From Falsirhodobacter sp051195255 (lineage in GTDB: Bacteria; Pseudomonadota; Alphaproteobacteria; Rhodobacterales; Rhodobacteraceae), in the NCBI RefSeq assembly GCF_051195255.1, contig NZ_JBNJLK010000012.1:1-64000 (forward strand): DNA of 64,000 bases, in the 5' to 3' direction. The notes beneath the pieces are model-generated. The model did no database searches and was not told the DNA's origin. It saw only the letters and a list, made by a program, of their open reading frames with translations. Shown piece after piece: positions 43,919 to 53,237 of this stretch. The position numbers and the translations under genes were made by a program. Within the stretch, counting starts at the first letter, position 1. Every line of letters begins with the position of its first letter.

Positions 43919-44716
43919 TCAGCCCTTGTCAGCCGAGCCCGGCTCCGCCAGCTTGCGATGGAAGCCCGCGCCGACCTGCGCAGGCGCTGCATCCAGGATG
44001 CCTGTCAGGATCTTGTTCTTGGCACCGGGCACGACCTTGTGCTTGTCAGCCATGAGGGCCTCGAACGCGGCCTTCGCGACCATCGTGGGATCGTCCTTGT
44101 CCGACGCGCCGATGCGGGTGTCCAGCATGTCGGCACGCGTGAAGAAATCGGTCTCGGTCGCATTCGGCATCAATACGGTGACGCCGATGTCCGTATCTTT
44201 CAATTCATTGCGCAGTGCCTCCCCGAACCAGCGCAGGAAGACCTTGGATGCCCCGTAGACCGCCTCGAACGGGGTCACGTGGCTGGCCGAGATGGACGAG
44301 GTGAAAAGCAGTTTTCCCGTGTTTCGTTTCACCATGTCACGCAGCACCAACTTCGTCAGGTGGACCGTGCCGCGGACGTTCAGGTCGATGAGTTGGAATT
44401 CATGTTCGAGATCGGTTTCCGCGAAGGGCCCGCCAAGGCCGATGCCTGCGTTCAGGCACAAGACGTCGACATCGCGGCCATCCAAGGCGTCATAGAGGCT
44501 TCGCACCCCATTCTCGGTAGACAGATCGCTCGCATGGATTGTGACTGTCCCCTTATGGCTCGCCAGCGCAGCAGCGGCGGCGTCCAGATGATCCCGATCT
44601 TGTGCGGCGATCAGGATATCATGTCCAGCGTCCAAGAACTGGCGCGCCAGCTCCAGACCGATGCCATTTGAGCCTCCGGTGATGACGGCGAATGGCCTTG
44701 CTTCTGTGATAGTCAT
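43919..44716 (-). CDS. Short-chain dehydrogenase/reductase
   Basis: A 265-residue SDR. It has the coenzyme motif VITGGSNGIGLELARQF (about 9-25), LCLNAGIGLGG, the catalytic Ser in FTSSISAS and Tyr/Lys in FEAVYGASKVFLRWF. The start at 44716 follows AGGAG 7 bases upstream; the frame is open to 44830. The substrate is unknown. An EcfG-like promoter lies at 44742-44766. Confidence 0.9.
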   Translation of the reverse strand: MTITEARPFAVITGGSNGIGLELARQFLDAGHDILIAAQDRDHLDAAAAALASHKGTVTIHASDLSTENGVRSLYDALDGRDVDVLCLNAGIGLGGPFAETDLEHEFQLIDLNVRGTVHLTKLVLRDMVKRNTGKLLFTSSISASHVTPFEAVYGASKVFLRWFGEALRNELKDTDIGVTVLMPNATETDFFTRADMLDTRIGASDKDDPTMVAKAAFEALMADKHKVVPGAKNKILTGILDAAPAQVGAGFHRKLAEPGSADKG

Positions 44717-44741
44717 GGCAATCTCCTGCGGATGCATCTTC

Positions 44742-44766
44742 AACAACACCTCCAAGGGGAAGTTCC
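44742..44766 (-). promoter_or_regulatory. EcfG-like promoter for the SDR gene
   Basis: Minus strand: GGAAC-N16-TGTT, 26 bases upstream of the start codon. Confidence 0.55.
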
Positions 44767-45014
44767 TTATCCGGTGATCACGAGAGGAATGATGGGAAAT
44801 TCGGTGGAGAGCGAGGTACCGTCTTGGCATTCCAATCGACGATGTCCGGGGTCAGCATAATCAGCCCACATCGTAAGACGGAAGGGCCAACCCCGTAACC
44901 ACACCCTCGTGCTTGCGCGTCTGCCGTGATCGACAAGGCGGTCGTGCATTCAGCGATTCATCAATCAACCGTTGATCTTTTTGCAGACGGTAACGGAGAT
45001 GAGAGGACTCTTGT

Positions 45015-45461
45015 TCAGTCGTCCTTGAGGATGATGCTGATGCCCCCGCTGGTTTCCAGTACGGCGGCGTCGATCCTGTCCAATGTTCCGACCCCCTGCT
45101 GCGCCCGGGCAGCCTCGAGCACGTCCGCTACGCTCACCCGCGCGCGGCGGAAAGCTTCCTGGTCGATTTTTCCGCCGCTGATGAGTACTGTCGGCGCACC
45201 ATCCAGCCAAAGTGCCAACCGTGCCGATCTTCCCTTGAGGAACGCGAGCGACACGTCTGCGGCAAACAGCGTGACGATGAGAACGAACGCGTTCACGATC
45301 GAGAAATCGTCGCCCAGCAACGCCTGCTGCGTCGTCTCGGCGATGATCAGCAGGAGGACGAAGTCGAACGGCGTGGATTGCGCCAGGGTGCGGCGCCCCG
45401 ACAAGCGGGCGACCACAAGCAGAACGAGGTAGACGGCCAAGCCGCGGATGACGGAGTCCAT
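45015..45461 (-). CDS. DUF421 (YetF/YcaP-like) membrane protein
   Basis: A 148-residue protein. Two N-terminal membrane segments (about 6-22 and 55-72) flank LSGRRTLAQSTPFDFVLLL, the DUF421 signature. The C-terminal soluble part (WLDGAPTVLISGGKIDQEAF) is the usual beta-rich domain. Function in the family is unknown, with links to stress and membrane homeostasis. It starts 9 bases after the gene at 45471-45980 in the same direction. Confidence 0.88.
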   Translation of the reverse strand: MDSVIRGLAVYLVLLVVARLSGRRTLAQSTPFDFVLLLIIAETTQQALLGDDFSIVNAFVLIVTLFAADVSLAFLKGRSARLALWLDGAPTVLISGGKIDQEAFRRARVSVADVLEAARAQQGVGTLDRIDAAVLETSGGISIILKDD

Positions 45462-45470
45462 TCGAACCTC

Positions 45471-45980
45471 TCAGGGAAGGACGAGGATGTTCACCATCCG
45501 CGTCTCGCCGCCGATGGTCATGTCGAAGCGGGCCCAACCGAAATGCACGGATCGCATGCCAATAGAAACCTCGTGCGGCGGCGCGCCTTCCGTCGCGAAC
45601 CGCAGGCGTTGAGCCGACGACATCAAGACGGTTTCCCGCGGCTCGGGCTGGATCCGTTCGATCGAGAACAGATCGAAGAACGGTTGCGAAAGGATGATCT
45701 CGGGCGGAACCTCCATGCCGGCGAAGCGGATGGAAAGGTCGTCGGACGCTTCCCACCGGGTGACGCGCGGCACCTCCACGACGGCGTTGTCGAAGCGGAC
45801 CGTCTGTTTTTGAAAGACGCCGCCGCTGCCCGTGAAACCCAGCAGCGCGATCACGCAGACGAAGCCAAATACGGACCAGGCCACGCGCTGGAAGGTCCAG
45901 AACCGCCTTTGAAGCCGACGATGCTCCTCCAATTGAAGGCCGTCGTCCCGCATCGGTGGAATGACGATGTCCTCGTTCAT
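45471..45980 (-). CDS. Single-pass membrane protein paired with DUF421
   Basis: A 169-residue protein with one membrane segment (about 33-51, AWSVFGFVCVIALLGF) and a periplasmic beta-rich domain (VRFDNAVVEVPRVTRWE and onward). It is not a named family I can place. A pairing with DUF421 proteins is seen here: the two genes are 9 bases apart. It may form a complex with the DUF421 protein. A weak EcfG-like sequence (GGAAC-N17-AGTT) lies ~70 bases upstream near 46050-46075. Confidence 0.72.
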   Translation of the reverse strand: MNEDIVIPPMRDDGLQLEEHRRLQRRFWTFQRVAWSVFGFVCVIALLGFTGSGGVFQKQTVRFDNAVVEVPRVTRWEASDDLSIRFAGMEVPPEIILSQPFFDLFSIERIQPEPRETVLMSSAQRLRFATEGAPPHEVSIGMRSVHFGWARFDMTIGGETRMVNILVLP

Positions 45981-46143
45981 CAGGTGCGCTCCGGATAGCC
46001 TGCCATTCCGAAACTTCCCGGGGGATGGCGCGGTTCCGCAGGGCAGCTACCGCGTCGGAAAAACCGCAACATATGGCGGACTATCGTACTTCAGGTGACG
46101 CGCAGACACCCACCCACCCTTCCGCGATTTTGGCAAAGTTCAC

Positions 46144-46563
46144 TCAGGCATTCCAAGGATTGATAAGGTCAATGCCGCAGCCCGTGAAGTCCGGGATATT
46201 TCGGGTGGCAACGGTGGCAGACCACACGCATGCAATGGCGGCGATCTGACCATCAGCTTGGGCAAGTTCGCGGCCCGCAGCCCTGCGGATGGCGGCGATG
46301 TTCGCAAAGGCGACTGCGGCCGGACTATCAAAGGGGAGGACGCGTCCGGCAAAGTCCTCACGCACGATCTGGTGGATCATCTTGGTCAGTCCATCACGCC
46401 GCTTGCCTTCGTCCATAATCGCCACGCCATAGCGAAGCTCGGCCTCGGTGATTGTCGTCAGGTAAATGCGCGATCCATCCAGTCCAGCTAGCCAGTCCAG
46501 CACGCGCGGCTCCGGCGTCGGACGCAGCAGTTCCGAAACGACGTTGGTATCCAGGATGATCAT
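46144..46563 (-). CDS. FitB/VapC-type PIN-domain toxin (second pair)
   Basis: A 139-residue PIN RNase toxin: IILDTNVVSELLRP with the first Asp, EAELRYGVA with the Glu, QADGQIAAIACVW with the third Asp, and TRNIPDFTGCGIDLINPW, the typical FitB end with the fourth Asp. It shares the antitoxin stop/start base (46563). It is related to but clearly distinct from the toxin at 9598. Confidence 0.92.
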   Translation of the reverse strand: MIILDTNVVSELLRPTPEPRVLDWLAGLDGSRIYLTTITEAELRYGVAIMDEGKRRDGLTKMIHQIVREDFAGRVLPFDSPAAVAFANIAAIRRAAGRELAQADGQIAAIACVWSATVATRNIPDFTGCGIDLINPWNA

Positions 46564-46805
46564 CAGTCGAAGCGGGGCGGGGTACGGATCGCTTCGCGAG
46601 GCGGCAGGGAGAGATCCGCACCGCCGTAAGCGGCCACGCGAGAACGGATCATGGCGGCGAGGTTCACCGGCTGGCGCGGCTCAGCGACAACCTCGCGCAG
46701 GATTTCGCGGGCTTCCTCTTCCATGGATCGCCCATGCTCGGCTGCTCGGACACGTAAGCGCTGCTTGATGCCGTCGTCTAGGTTGCGAATTGTGATGCTT
46801 GCCAT
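46563..46805 (-). CDS. FitA-type antitoxin (second pair)
   Basis: An 80-residue antitoxin: MASITIRNLDDGIKQRLRV is the ribbon-helix-helix and HGRSMEEEAREILREVV the second helix. The C-terminal part, with LSLPPREAIRTPPRFD, binds the toxin. It is preceded by an inverted repeat at 46826-46853. Confidence 0.92.
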   Translation of the reverse strand: MASITIRNLDDGIKQRLRVRAAEHGRSMEEEAREILREVVAEPRQPVNLAAMIRSRVAAYGGADLSLPPREAIRTPPRFD

Positions 46806-46825
46806 GGTCAGTCGCCCTCTGTCTT

Positions 46826-46853
46826 AATGGCAACATTAATCAATGATTGCATT
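46826..46853. promoter_or_regulatory. Candidate operator of the second FitAB pair
   Basis: Inverted repeat AATGGCAA-N13-TTGCATT, 20 bases upstream of the antitoxin start. The half-sites differ from those of the first pair, so cross-regulation is unlikely. Confidence 0.6.
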
Positions 46854-46987
46854 GAAATCAAGAGCGCGGCTGCTCGCTGGATGTTTGTGTAGGCAGCGCG
46901 GCAGTGAACAACGTGAGATCTTCGTCCTTGAAGACCAGAAAACGTCAGATCGTAGCTTCCTTCAGTGTCCGATTTCCGAGGAGTAGC

Positions 46988-47104
46988 TCAGATCTTCAAG
47001 GCATTCTTAGATGGATACCCCAAGTCAAGGATCGTCGCCCACACGCGTTCACCGAGCTTGATGTAAAGCTCAACTGCGCACATTCGCTTTTCATAGGAAT
47101 ACAT
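46988..47104 (-). pseudogene. IS3-family transposase OrfA remnant
   Basis: Minus strand from the ATG at 47104: MYSYEKRMCAVELYIKLGE, then a TILDLGYPSKNALK segment and a stop at 46988, 38 codons in. This is the N terminus of an IS3-type OrfA (helix-turn-helix with the GYPxKNALK motif) cut short. No OrfB is present. It sits in an IS graveyard with the remnant at 47160-47245, between the FitAB pair and the alcohol dehydrogenase. Confidence 0.75.
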
Positions 47105-47159
47105 GAACTATCTCCAAGATAGTCCAACTTTTCGTTCGCACCCCACCGAGTCACGTCTC

Positions 47160-47245
47160 GATGGAATTTAACACCGATGAATTCCTTTCCACCTTCGGTG
47201 TTGACGGCCATCGCGATTATGGCCGCTACACTCATGATCCGCCTG
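47160..47245 (-). pseudogene. IS256-like transposase fragment
   Basis: Minus strand RRIMSVAAIIAMAVNTEGG, continuing KEFIGVKF, matches the core of IS256/mutator transposases (normally ..RIVSVAAIIAVA-NTDGRREIVG..). Sequence on both sides is unrelated, so only ~25 codons survive. Confidence 0.65.
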
Positions 47246-47256
47246 CTTGGTATCAG

Positions 47257-48432
47257 TTATCCATGCGGGCGCATCACAACCTTGATGACACCATCTTCTT
47301 TGTCCCGGAATTTCCGATACATTTCCGGCGCGTCTTCAAGGCTGGCAGGGTGGGTAACAACGAAGCTGGGATCAATCTCGCCCGCTTCGATCTTTGCCAG
47401 CAGGGGCCGGGTATAAGCCTGCACATGTGTCTGGCCTGTCTTGATTGTTAATCCCTTGTTCATCATCGCGCCGATAGGTATCTTATCGCCCATGCCGACA
47501 TAGACGCCAGGGATCGAGATTGTGCCGCCCATACGGCAACTCATGATGGCTTGCCGCAGAACATGAACCCGGTCTGTGGCAAGCAACGTGGCCGCCTTGA
47601 TCTTGTCAACTACAGCGTCAACACCTCCATGCCCGGACGCCTCACAGCCGACCGCATCTATGCAACTATCGGGACCACGCCCATTGGTACGTGCCTGCAG
47701 CTCGTCGTAAACGTCGGTATCCGCGAAATTAATTATTTCCGCGCCTCCCGCAACTGCCATGGCCAAGCGTTCGGGAACCTCATCGATGGCAATAACACGA
47801 CCTGCCCCCATCATAAGGGCGGAGCGAATAGCGAATTGTCCTACTGGACCGCAACCCCAAATGGCCACGGTATCCCCTTCTTCAATCTGCGCATTCTCCG
47901 CAGCCATGTATCCGGTGGGGAAGATGTCAGAGAGAAACAGCGCCTGTTCGTCCGTGATGTTATCTGGAACTTTAATAGGCCCAAAATCCGCCATGGGGAC
48001 CCGTAGATATTCGGCCTGTCCCCCACAATAACCGCCCAACATATGGCTGAAACCGAACAGTCCGGCGGGAGAATGGCCCATTGCTTTGGCTGCCATTTTG
48101 GCGTTGGGATTCGTGCGTTCACAGGCTGAGAACAAGCCTTTTTTGCAGAACCAGCAGTCACCGCAGCTGATAGTGAAGGGTACGACAACCCGGTCGCCAA
48201 TCTTCAGATTGGTGACTTCGGAACCCAGGGCCACAACCTCCCCCATGTTCTCATGACCAAGAATATCACCGCTTTCCATCGTCGGTTGATATCCATCATA
48301 GAGGTGAAGGTCCGACCCGCAAATCGCGCAGGCGGTAACTTTGATAATCGCGTCCCGCGGGTGCTTAATTTCGGGATCCGCCACGGTATCGACCCTGACG
48401 TCACCTTTTCCATGCCAGCAAAGTGCACGCAT
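47257..48432 (-). CDS. Zinc-dependent alcohol/formaldehyde dehydrogenase
   Basis: A 391-residue medium-chain dehydrogenase. The catalytic zinc ligands are in ACAICGSDLHLYDG (Cys ~38) and LGHENMGEV (His ~60, Glu ~61); the structural-zinc cysteines are in SCGDCWFCKKGLFSAC. The NAD-binding motif is WGCGPVGQFAIRSA. The length and the GGVDAVVDKIK region fit the glutathione-independent formaldehyde dehydrogenase-like subgroup. It lies next to IS remnants and a truncated rsbQ gene, so it may have been inserted there. Confidence 0.88.
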   Translation of the reverse strand: MRALCWHGKGDVRVDTVADPEIKHPRDAIIKVTACAICGSDLHLYDGYQPTMESGDILGHENMGEVVALGSEVTNLKIGDRVVVPFTISCGDCWFCKKGLFSACERTNPNAKMAAKAMGHSPAGLFGFSHMLGGYCGGQAEYLRVPMADFGPIKVPDNITDEQALFLSDIFPTGYMAAENAQIEEGDTVAIWGCGPVGQFAIRSALMMGAGRVIAIDEVPERLAMAVAGGAEIINFADTDVYDELQARTNGRGPDSCIDAVGCEASGHGGVDAVVDKIKAATLLATDRVHVLRQAIMSCRMGGTISIPGVYVGMGDKIPIGAMMNKGLTIKTGQTHVQAYTRPLLAKIEAGEIDPSFVVTHPASLEDAPEMYRKFRDKEDGVIKVVMRPHG

Positions 48433-48565
48433 GCCATTCTCCCTACCTTGAGTTCACGGCGGATCAACGATAGCTGAGTAAAGATGTTCCGCTGGACCGC
48501 GGGGCCGTGTCTCAAAACTGGTGGACTGTTGATTTTAACCGAGACGTGACCCGGCGGAAAACAAC

Positions 48566-48655
48566 AGCCTGATCGCACCCAAAGCCATGCAAGAACAGGA
48601 TCGGGCGGTTCCCGCGGCCCGTCGTCCTGATGTTGTTGCGCAAGACGACCGACAT
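48566..48655 (-). pseudogene. Truncated rsbQ-like gene
   Basis: From the ATG at 48655: MSVVLRNNIRTTGRGNR, then PILFLHGFGCDQA, which parallels the intact RsbQ at 6852-7640. Similarity stops after GFGCDQA and the frame closes at 48512 with unrelated residues. It lies between the dehydrogenase and the GAF-HWE kinase at 48762, suggesting that a second RsbQ-kinase locus once existed and was disrupted. Confidence 0.8.
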
Positions 48656-48761
48656 GAATTTCCCGATGTGCAGGAAAGGGCCTGGAGGCCGCACCTTATG
48701 CGACAAAAGCCAATGGTCCAAAACGTTAAGGGAACGGCACGCTTCCCCCGCCCCCAGCCCG

Positions 48762-49961
48762 TTACGTTACGGGAAACTCCACCGTCACCCGCAGTCCGGT
48801 CGGGAGCCATTCCGTCGACATCGCTCCGCCCGAAGCCGAGATGATCCCTGTCACGAGTGTTGTACCAAAACCGGAATGGGCGGGAGCGGCATCGATCAGC
48901 GGACCGCCTTCCTCCACCCACGTCATGATCATTCGACCCTCCGTCTGGCTCCAATGAACGCTGATCGTGCCGTCTCCGGACCCAAGCGCGCCATACTTGA
49001 TCGAGTTGGTGGCCAGTTCGTGCAGCAGCAGCGCAAGGGGGGTGGAGAGGCTTCCGTCAAGCACTCCTGTCCCGCCCTCGACCGTCACCTGCCCCCCGTA
49101 GGGAGACAAGACCGAACGGGACAGCACAATCGGGTTCAGGATAACCGTGACGGCCCGGTCGCTCTCGGATTGATGCAGTCCGATATCCGCGGCCCGCTCC
49201 AAAGCACCGATACGCTCGCGGGCCAGGGAAAGCGCATTCTCCGGCTCGCCCGACTTCCGTGCCTCGCGCTCGGACATCGACATCACACCCGACACCACGC
49301 TGAACAGGTTCTTGATGCGGTGCCGCATCTCGTGCGCCAGCATCTTTTCGCGCTCCATCGCACGTTCCAGCTCCTCCGCCGTGCGGAGCCTCTCCAGTGC
49401 CACGGCAACCGTATTGCCCATTGCCTGCACGAACGCGATGTCGTCGTGGCTGAACTTGCCGTCCTGCGTGCTGTCGACCTCCAGCACCCCGTAGGGCTCC
49501 GCACCGTCGCGGACAGGAACGTTCAGGGCCCGACGCACGCCGTGTTCGACCATCAGGACAGGTGTACGGAAACGCGTCTCTTCCTCCAGGTGATTGGAGA
49601 TCACAGGCTGGCGGGTGTGGAAGGCATAGCCGGCCGGGCTTTCAAGATCGGCTCCGAGTGTGGCCACCCCGACGACGCCGTCCTTCCACCCGACGCCCGC
49701 ACATACCAGAAGACGCGACGGATCCTCCCGGTCGCGTTCCAGATACTTGCACAAGTCCACGTTCATCCCGTCGGCGCAGGCCCGTGTCGCCTCTCCCAGA
49801 AGATCGAACCGTTCCTTGCAACGAAGGGCGAACAGCCCGAACGCTGACAGGATCTCCTGCTGGCGCAAGCGCCAGGATAGCTCGTCTTCCACGCTGGCAC
49901 CGAACTCGGGTTCCACGACCGCCGCGTCCTGCGGCCTGATTTCGGGGGTGTCAGAGGACAT
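48762..49961 (-). CDS. GAF-HWE/HisKA_2 sensor histidine kinase
   Basis: A 399-residue soluble kinase. A GAF domain (about 35-190: ATLGADLESPAGYAFHT; RRALNVPVRDGAEPYGVLEV) leads to HisKA_2/HWE with LAHEMRHRIKNLFSVV, N-box LLHELATNSIKYGAL and the WxE motif in MTWVEEGGP. It is typical of alphaproteobacterial general-stress or light-sensing kinases. It reads toward the truncated rsbQ fragment. There is no membrane segment. Confidence 0.9.
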   Translation of the reverse strand: MSSDTPEIRPQDAAVVEPEFGASVEDELSWRLRQQEILSAFGLFALRCKERFDLLGEATRACADGMNVDLCKYLERDREDPSRLLVCAGVGWKDGVVGVATLGADLESPAGYAFHTRQPVISNHLEEETRFRTPVLMVEHGVRRALNVPVRDGAEPYGVLEVDSTQDGKFSHDDIAFVQAMGNTVAVALERLRTAEELERAMEREKMLAHEMRHRIKNLFSVVSGVMSMSEREARKSGEPENALSLARERIGALERAADIGLHQSESDRAVTVILNPIVLSRSVLSPYGGQVTVEGGTGVLDGSLSTPLALLLHELATNSIKYGALGSGDGTISVHWSQTEGRMIMTWVEEGGPLIDAAPAHSGFGTTLVTGIISASGGAMSTEWLPTGLRVTVEFPVT

Positions 49962-50285
49962 CGTGATCTTGCAACCTTAAAGGAAGTCCGTTTCGGACAA
50001 AGTGTTCAGGCTTCGGATTGGCCCTCATTTCTGGTAAGTGCAAGCATCATCGCCTGTTCAATCGTATGCCCGCCGAAGGCTTGGCGATCATGAGTGCTTT
50101 GACATGCCGGGGATTTACACCCGACGCTCCGTAACCCGGGGCGAAGATGAACGGAATGCCCTGTGATCGCAGCACAACCGCGATTGCGAACGAGTTCAAT
50201 CCGTGAAGGTCCACTTCCAGTTAAAGTCTCGACCTCTTTGCAGCGCGAGGGTAATGCTTCCGCCGCCACTTCCTCGCCCCTCGCC

Positions 50286-53237
50286 ATGAATAGGTCAGAC
50301 GTGCCTTCTCCCACCATTCCAACGCTGCTTGCCGATTTCCCGGCCGACTCTCCCCTCGGACCGGTGGGAACCTGGCCGGCCGAGTTGCAGATGCTGATGA
50401 AGACGATCGAGACGGCCGCTGCGGAAATCGTGGTGTTCTGGGGGCCGGACTATGTTGCCCTCTACAACGACACCTACGCCCCCACGATCGGGAACAAGCA
50501 TCCCGAGGCATTCGGACGTCCGGCCAGGATTTACTGGAGCGAATTGTGGGACGACCTCCGGCCCCTTCTGGACAGGGTGCGCGATCACGGCGAGGTCGTG
50601 TCCGAAAAGGATCGCCCCTTCTACATCGAGCGCCACGGCCGGCCCGAGACCGTCACGTTCGACATCTCCTATTCGCCGGTGTTCGGAGCCGACGGGGCTG
50701 TCGCGGGAGTTCTGTGCATCGTCAAGGAGACGACGACGGCACGTGCGGCCGAGCGCCTTCGGCTGGAAAGCGAAGAGCGGTTCCGCAACATGGCGGACAA
50801 CGCGCCAGTGATGATGTGGGTCGTCGATGCGACCGGATACTGCACCTATCTGAACACCCGCTGGTATGACTTCACCGGCCAGACGCCCGAGATCGCCGAA
50901 GGCTACGGGTGGTTGGATGCGACGCATCCGGACGACAAGCAGCGATCCGAGGAGATCTTTCTGAATGCGCTGAAGGATCATGCCCCCTTCAAGCTGGAAT
51001 ATCGCCTCCGCCGGAAAGACGGGGTCTATCGTTGGGCCATCGATGCCGCCGAGCCGCGCTTTGATCGGGAAGGCACGTTTCTGGGCTATGTGGGCTCGGT
51101 CATGGACATCGACGAACGGCACGAAATGGAGCGCCAGCTCAGCGACAGCCGGCGCGAACTGGCCGCTATTACCCATTCCATAGACCAGATGATCTGGACG
51201 ACGCGGCCCGACGGCTACCACGATTTCTACAACGACCGCTGGTATGAATTTACCGGACTGACCCCCGGCAGCACCGACGGCGACGGATGGAACGATGTCT
51301 TCCATCCGGATGACCAGACGGAAGCGTGGACACGCTGGCGACACTCGATCGAAACCAGTGAACCCTACGAGATCGAATACCGGCTGCGCCATCATTCGGG
51401 GGAATACCGCTGGGTGATCGGTCGTGCGAAGGCGTCCAGGGACGACAAGGGCCATGTCCTGCGGTGGTATGGGACATGCACCGACATCCACGACTCTAAA
51501 ACGCAGGAACTGCAGCGTGCAGCTTTGCTGGACCTGCAGGAAAACATCCGCGGTCTGGATGATCCCGCGGACGTCGCCTACGCGGCATCCCGGATTCTCG
51601 GGGACTTCCTGAAGGTGGACCGTGTGGGCTACGGGTTGGTCGACGAGGGTGGAGAAACCGTCGTCATCGACCGGGATTGGACATCCGATGCGGTCAGCAG
51701 CATCAGCGGGTTCCACAGGTTCAGGGACTACGGATCGTTCATCGACGATCTGAAGCAGGGCAGGATCGTCCTCTTCGAGGATGCCACACGAGATCCGCGG
51801 ACGATCGATCATGCGCCGCGTCTTCTGGACATCGGTGCATCGGCCATCGTGAACATTCCCATTCGCGAAAACGGCACGCTCGTCGCAGTCCTGTTCCTCC
51901 ATGCCCGCAATCCCCGGATATGGTCGCAGTCGGATATCGACTTCATCTGCGACGTGGCGGAACGCACGCGCCAGACCGTCGAGCGGCGCCGGGCCGAGCG
52001 GGAACTGCGGAACCTCGCCACGTCGCTCGAAGAACAGGTCGTCGAGCGCACCCGAGCCTTGCGCCAGTCAGACGCGCTGCTCCGCCAAAGCCAGAAGATG
52101 GAAGCCATCGGTCAGCTGACGGGAGGTGTGGCGCACGATTTCAACAACAACCTCGCGGTGATCATCAGCGGCCTGAACCTCATCCAGCGCAAGCTGAACC
52201 GCAGGCAGACAGAGGATCTGGATATGCTGATTGCGGGGGCGATGGAAGGTGCGCAGCGTGCCGCGACCCTCACGCACCGCCTTCTCGCGTTTGCACGGCG
52301 TCAGCCACTGTCGCCAGAGGTTGTCGATGGCAACCGCATGATCTCCGGAATGAACGAGTTGCTGTCCCGGACGCTCGGGGAGGCGATACGCGTCGAGACC
52401 GTTTTGGGAGCGGGTCTCTGGAAAACCTCGGCCGACCTCAATCAGCTGGAAAACTCTCTACTCAACCTCGCGGTCAACGCGCGGGACGCGATGCCCGAGG
52501 GCGGGCGCCTGACGATCGAGACGGCCAACGCTCATGTCGACGACGCTTACGGCACCTTGCACAATCTCACGCGGGGCCAATACGTCCTCATCGCCGTTTC
52601 CGATACGGGATCCGGCATGACGGAGGAAGTCATGAGCAAGGCCTTCGATCCGTTCTTCACGACCAAGGAAGTGGGGAAAGGCACGGGGCTCGGCCTCAGT
52701 CAGATCTTCGGCTTTGTCCGCCAGTCTCACGGCCATGTCAAAATCTATTCGGAACAGGGCGTGGGCACGTCGATCAAGGTGTATCTTCCCCGCTACTACG
52801 GAGACGATGAGCATCAGACCCCTGAAAAATGCTCGGAGGAGATGCCGGACGGCAGAGGCGAGGCCATCTTGCTGGTCGAGGACGATGACCGCGTCCGGAG
52901 TTTTACGGAGAATGCCCTGCGTGAGTTGGGCTATGTGGTCACCGCGGCGTCCAGCGGTCCCAAGGCGCTGGAGCTTCTTCGCAACGGGCTGAAGGTCGAT
53001 CTTTTGTTCACGGACATCATCATGCCGGAGATGACCGGACGAAAGCTGGCGGACGCCGTCGCCGAATTCCTGCCGCATCTGCCCGTCATCTATGCGACGG
53101 GGTATACCAGCAATGCCGTGGTCCATAACGGCATCCTAGATCCCGGGACGAACTTTCTGCAGAAGCCCTACATGCTGACGCAACTGGCGCAGAAGGTGAG
53201 AAGCGTTCTGGATCAGGCAATGCCGAAGGCGGACTGA
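50286..53237 (+). CDS. Multi-PAS hybrid histidine kinase with C-terminal receiver
   Basis: A 983-residue soluble hybrid kinase from the ATG at 50286. Domains in order: PAS-like (VFWGPDYVALYNDTYAPTIG), PAS with ITTGQTPEIAEGYGW-like loop (RWYDFTGQTPEIAEGYGW), a second such PAS (RWYEFTGLTPGSTDGDGW), GAF (ILGDFLKVDRVGYGLV), a coiled coil, HisKA (GGVAHDFNNNLAVI), HATPase (LLNLAVNARDAMPEGG; DTGSGM; GKGTGLGLSQIFGFV) and a receiver with Asp in LLFTDIIMPEMTG and Lys in FLQKPY. The frame is open to 50163. The ligand is unknown. Confidence 0.92.
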   Translation: MNRSDVPSPTIPTLLADFPADSPLGPVGTWPAELQMLMKTIETAAAEIVVFWGPDYVALYNDTYAPTIGNKHPEAFGRPARIYWSELWDDLRPLLDRVRDHGEVVSEKDRPFYIERHGRPETVTFDISYSPVFGADGAVAGVLCIVKETTTARAAERLRLESEERFRNMADNAPVMMWVVDATGYCTYLNTRWYDFTGQTPEIAEGYGWLDATHPDDKQRSEEIFLNALKDHAPFKLEYRLRRKDGVYRWAIDAAEPRFDREGTFLGYVGSVMDIDERHEMERQLSDSRRELAAITHSIDQMIWTTRPDGYHDFYNDRWYEFTGLTPGSTDGDGWNDVFHPDDQTEAWTRWRHSIETSEPYEIEYRLRHHSGEYRWVIGRAKASRDDKGHVLRWYGTCTDIHDSKTQELQRAALLDLQENIRGLDDPADVAYAASRILGDFLKVDRVGYGLVDEGGETVVIDRDWTSDAVSSISGFHRFRDYGSFIDDLKQGRIVLFEDATRDPRTIDHAPRLLDIGASAIVNIPIRENGTLVAVLFLHARNPRIWSQSDIDFICDVAERTRQTVERRRAERELRNLATSLEEQVVERTRALRQSDALLRQSQKMEAIGQLTGGVAHDFNNNLAVIISGLNLIQRKLNRRQTEDLDMLIAGAMEGAQRAATLTHRLLAFARRQPLSPEVVDGNRMISGMNELLSRTLGEAIRVETVLGAGLWKTSADLNQLENSLLNLAVNARDAMPEGGRLTIETANAHVDDAYGTLHNLTRGQYVLIAVSDTGSGMTEEVMSKAFDPFFTTKEVGKGTGLGLSQIFGFVRQSHGHVKIYSEQGVGTSIKVYLPRYYGDDEHQTPEKCSEEMPDGRGEAILLVEDDDRVRSFTENALRELGYVVTAASSGPKALELLRNGLKVDLLFTDIIMPEMTGRKLADAVAEFLPHLPVIYATGYTSNAVVHNGILDPGTNFLQKPYMLTQLAQKVRSVLDQAMPKAD

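Noticed and set aside
50295..51902. 535-codon minus-strand frame
   Set aside because: Antisense to the multi-PAS kinase; no domain.
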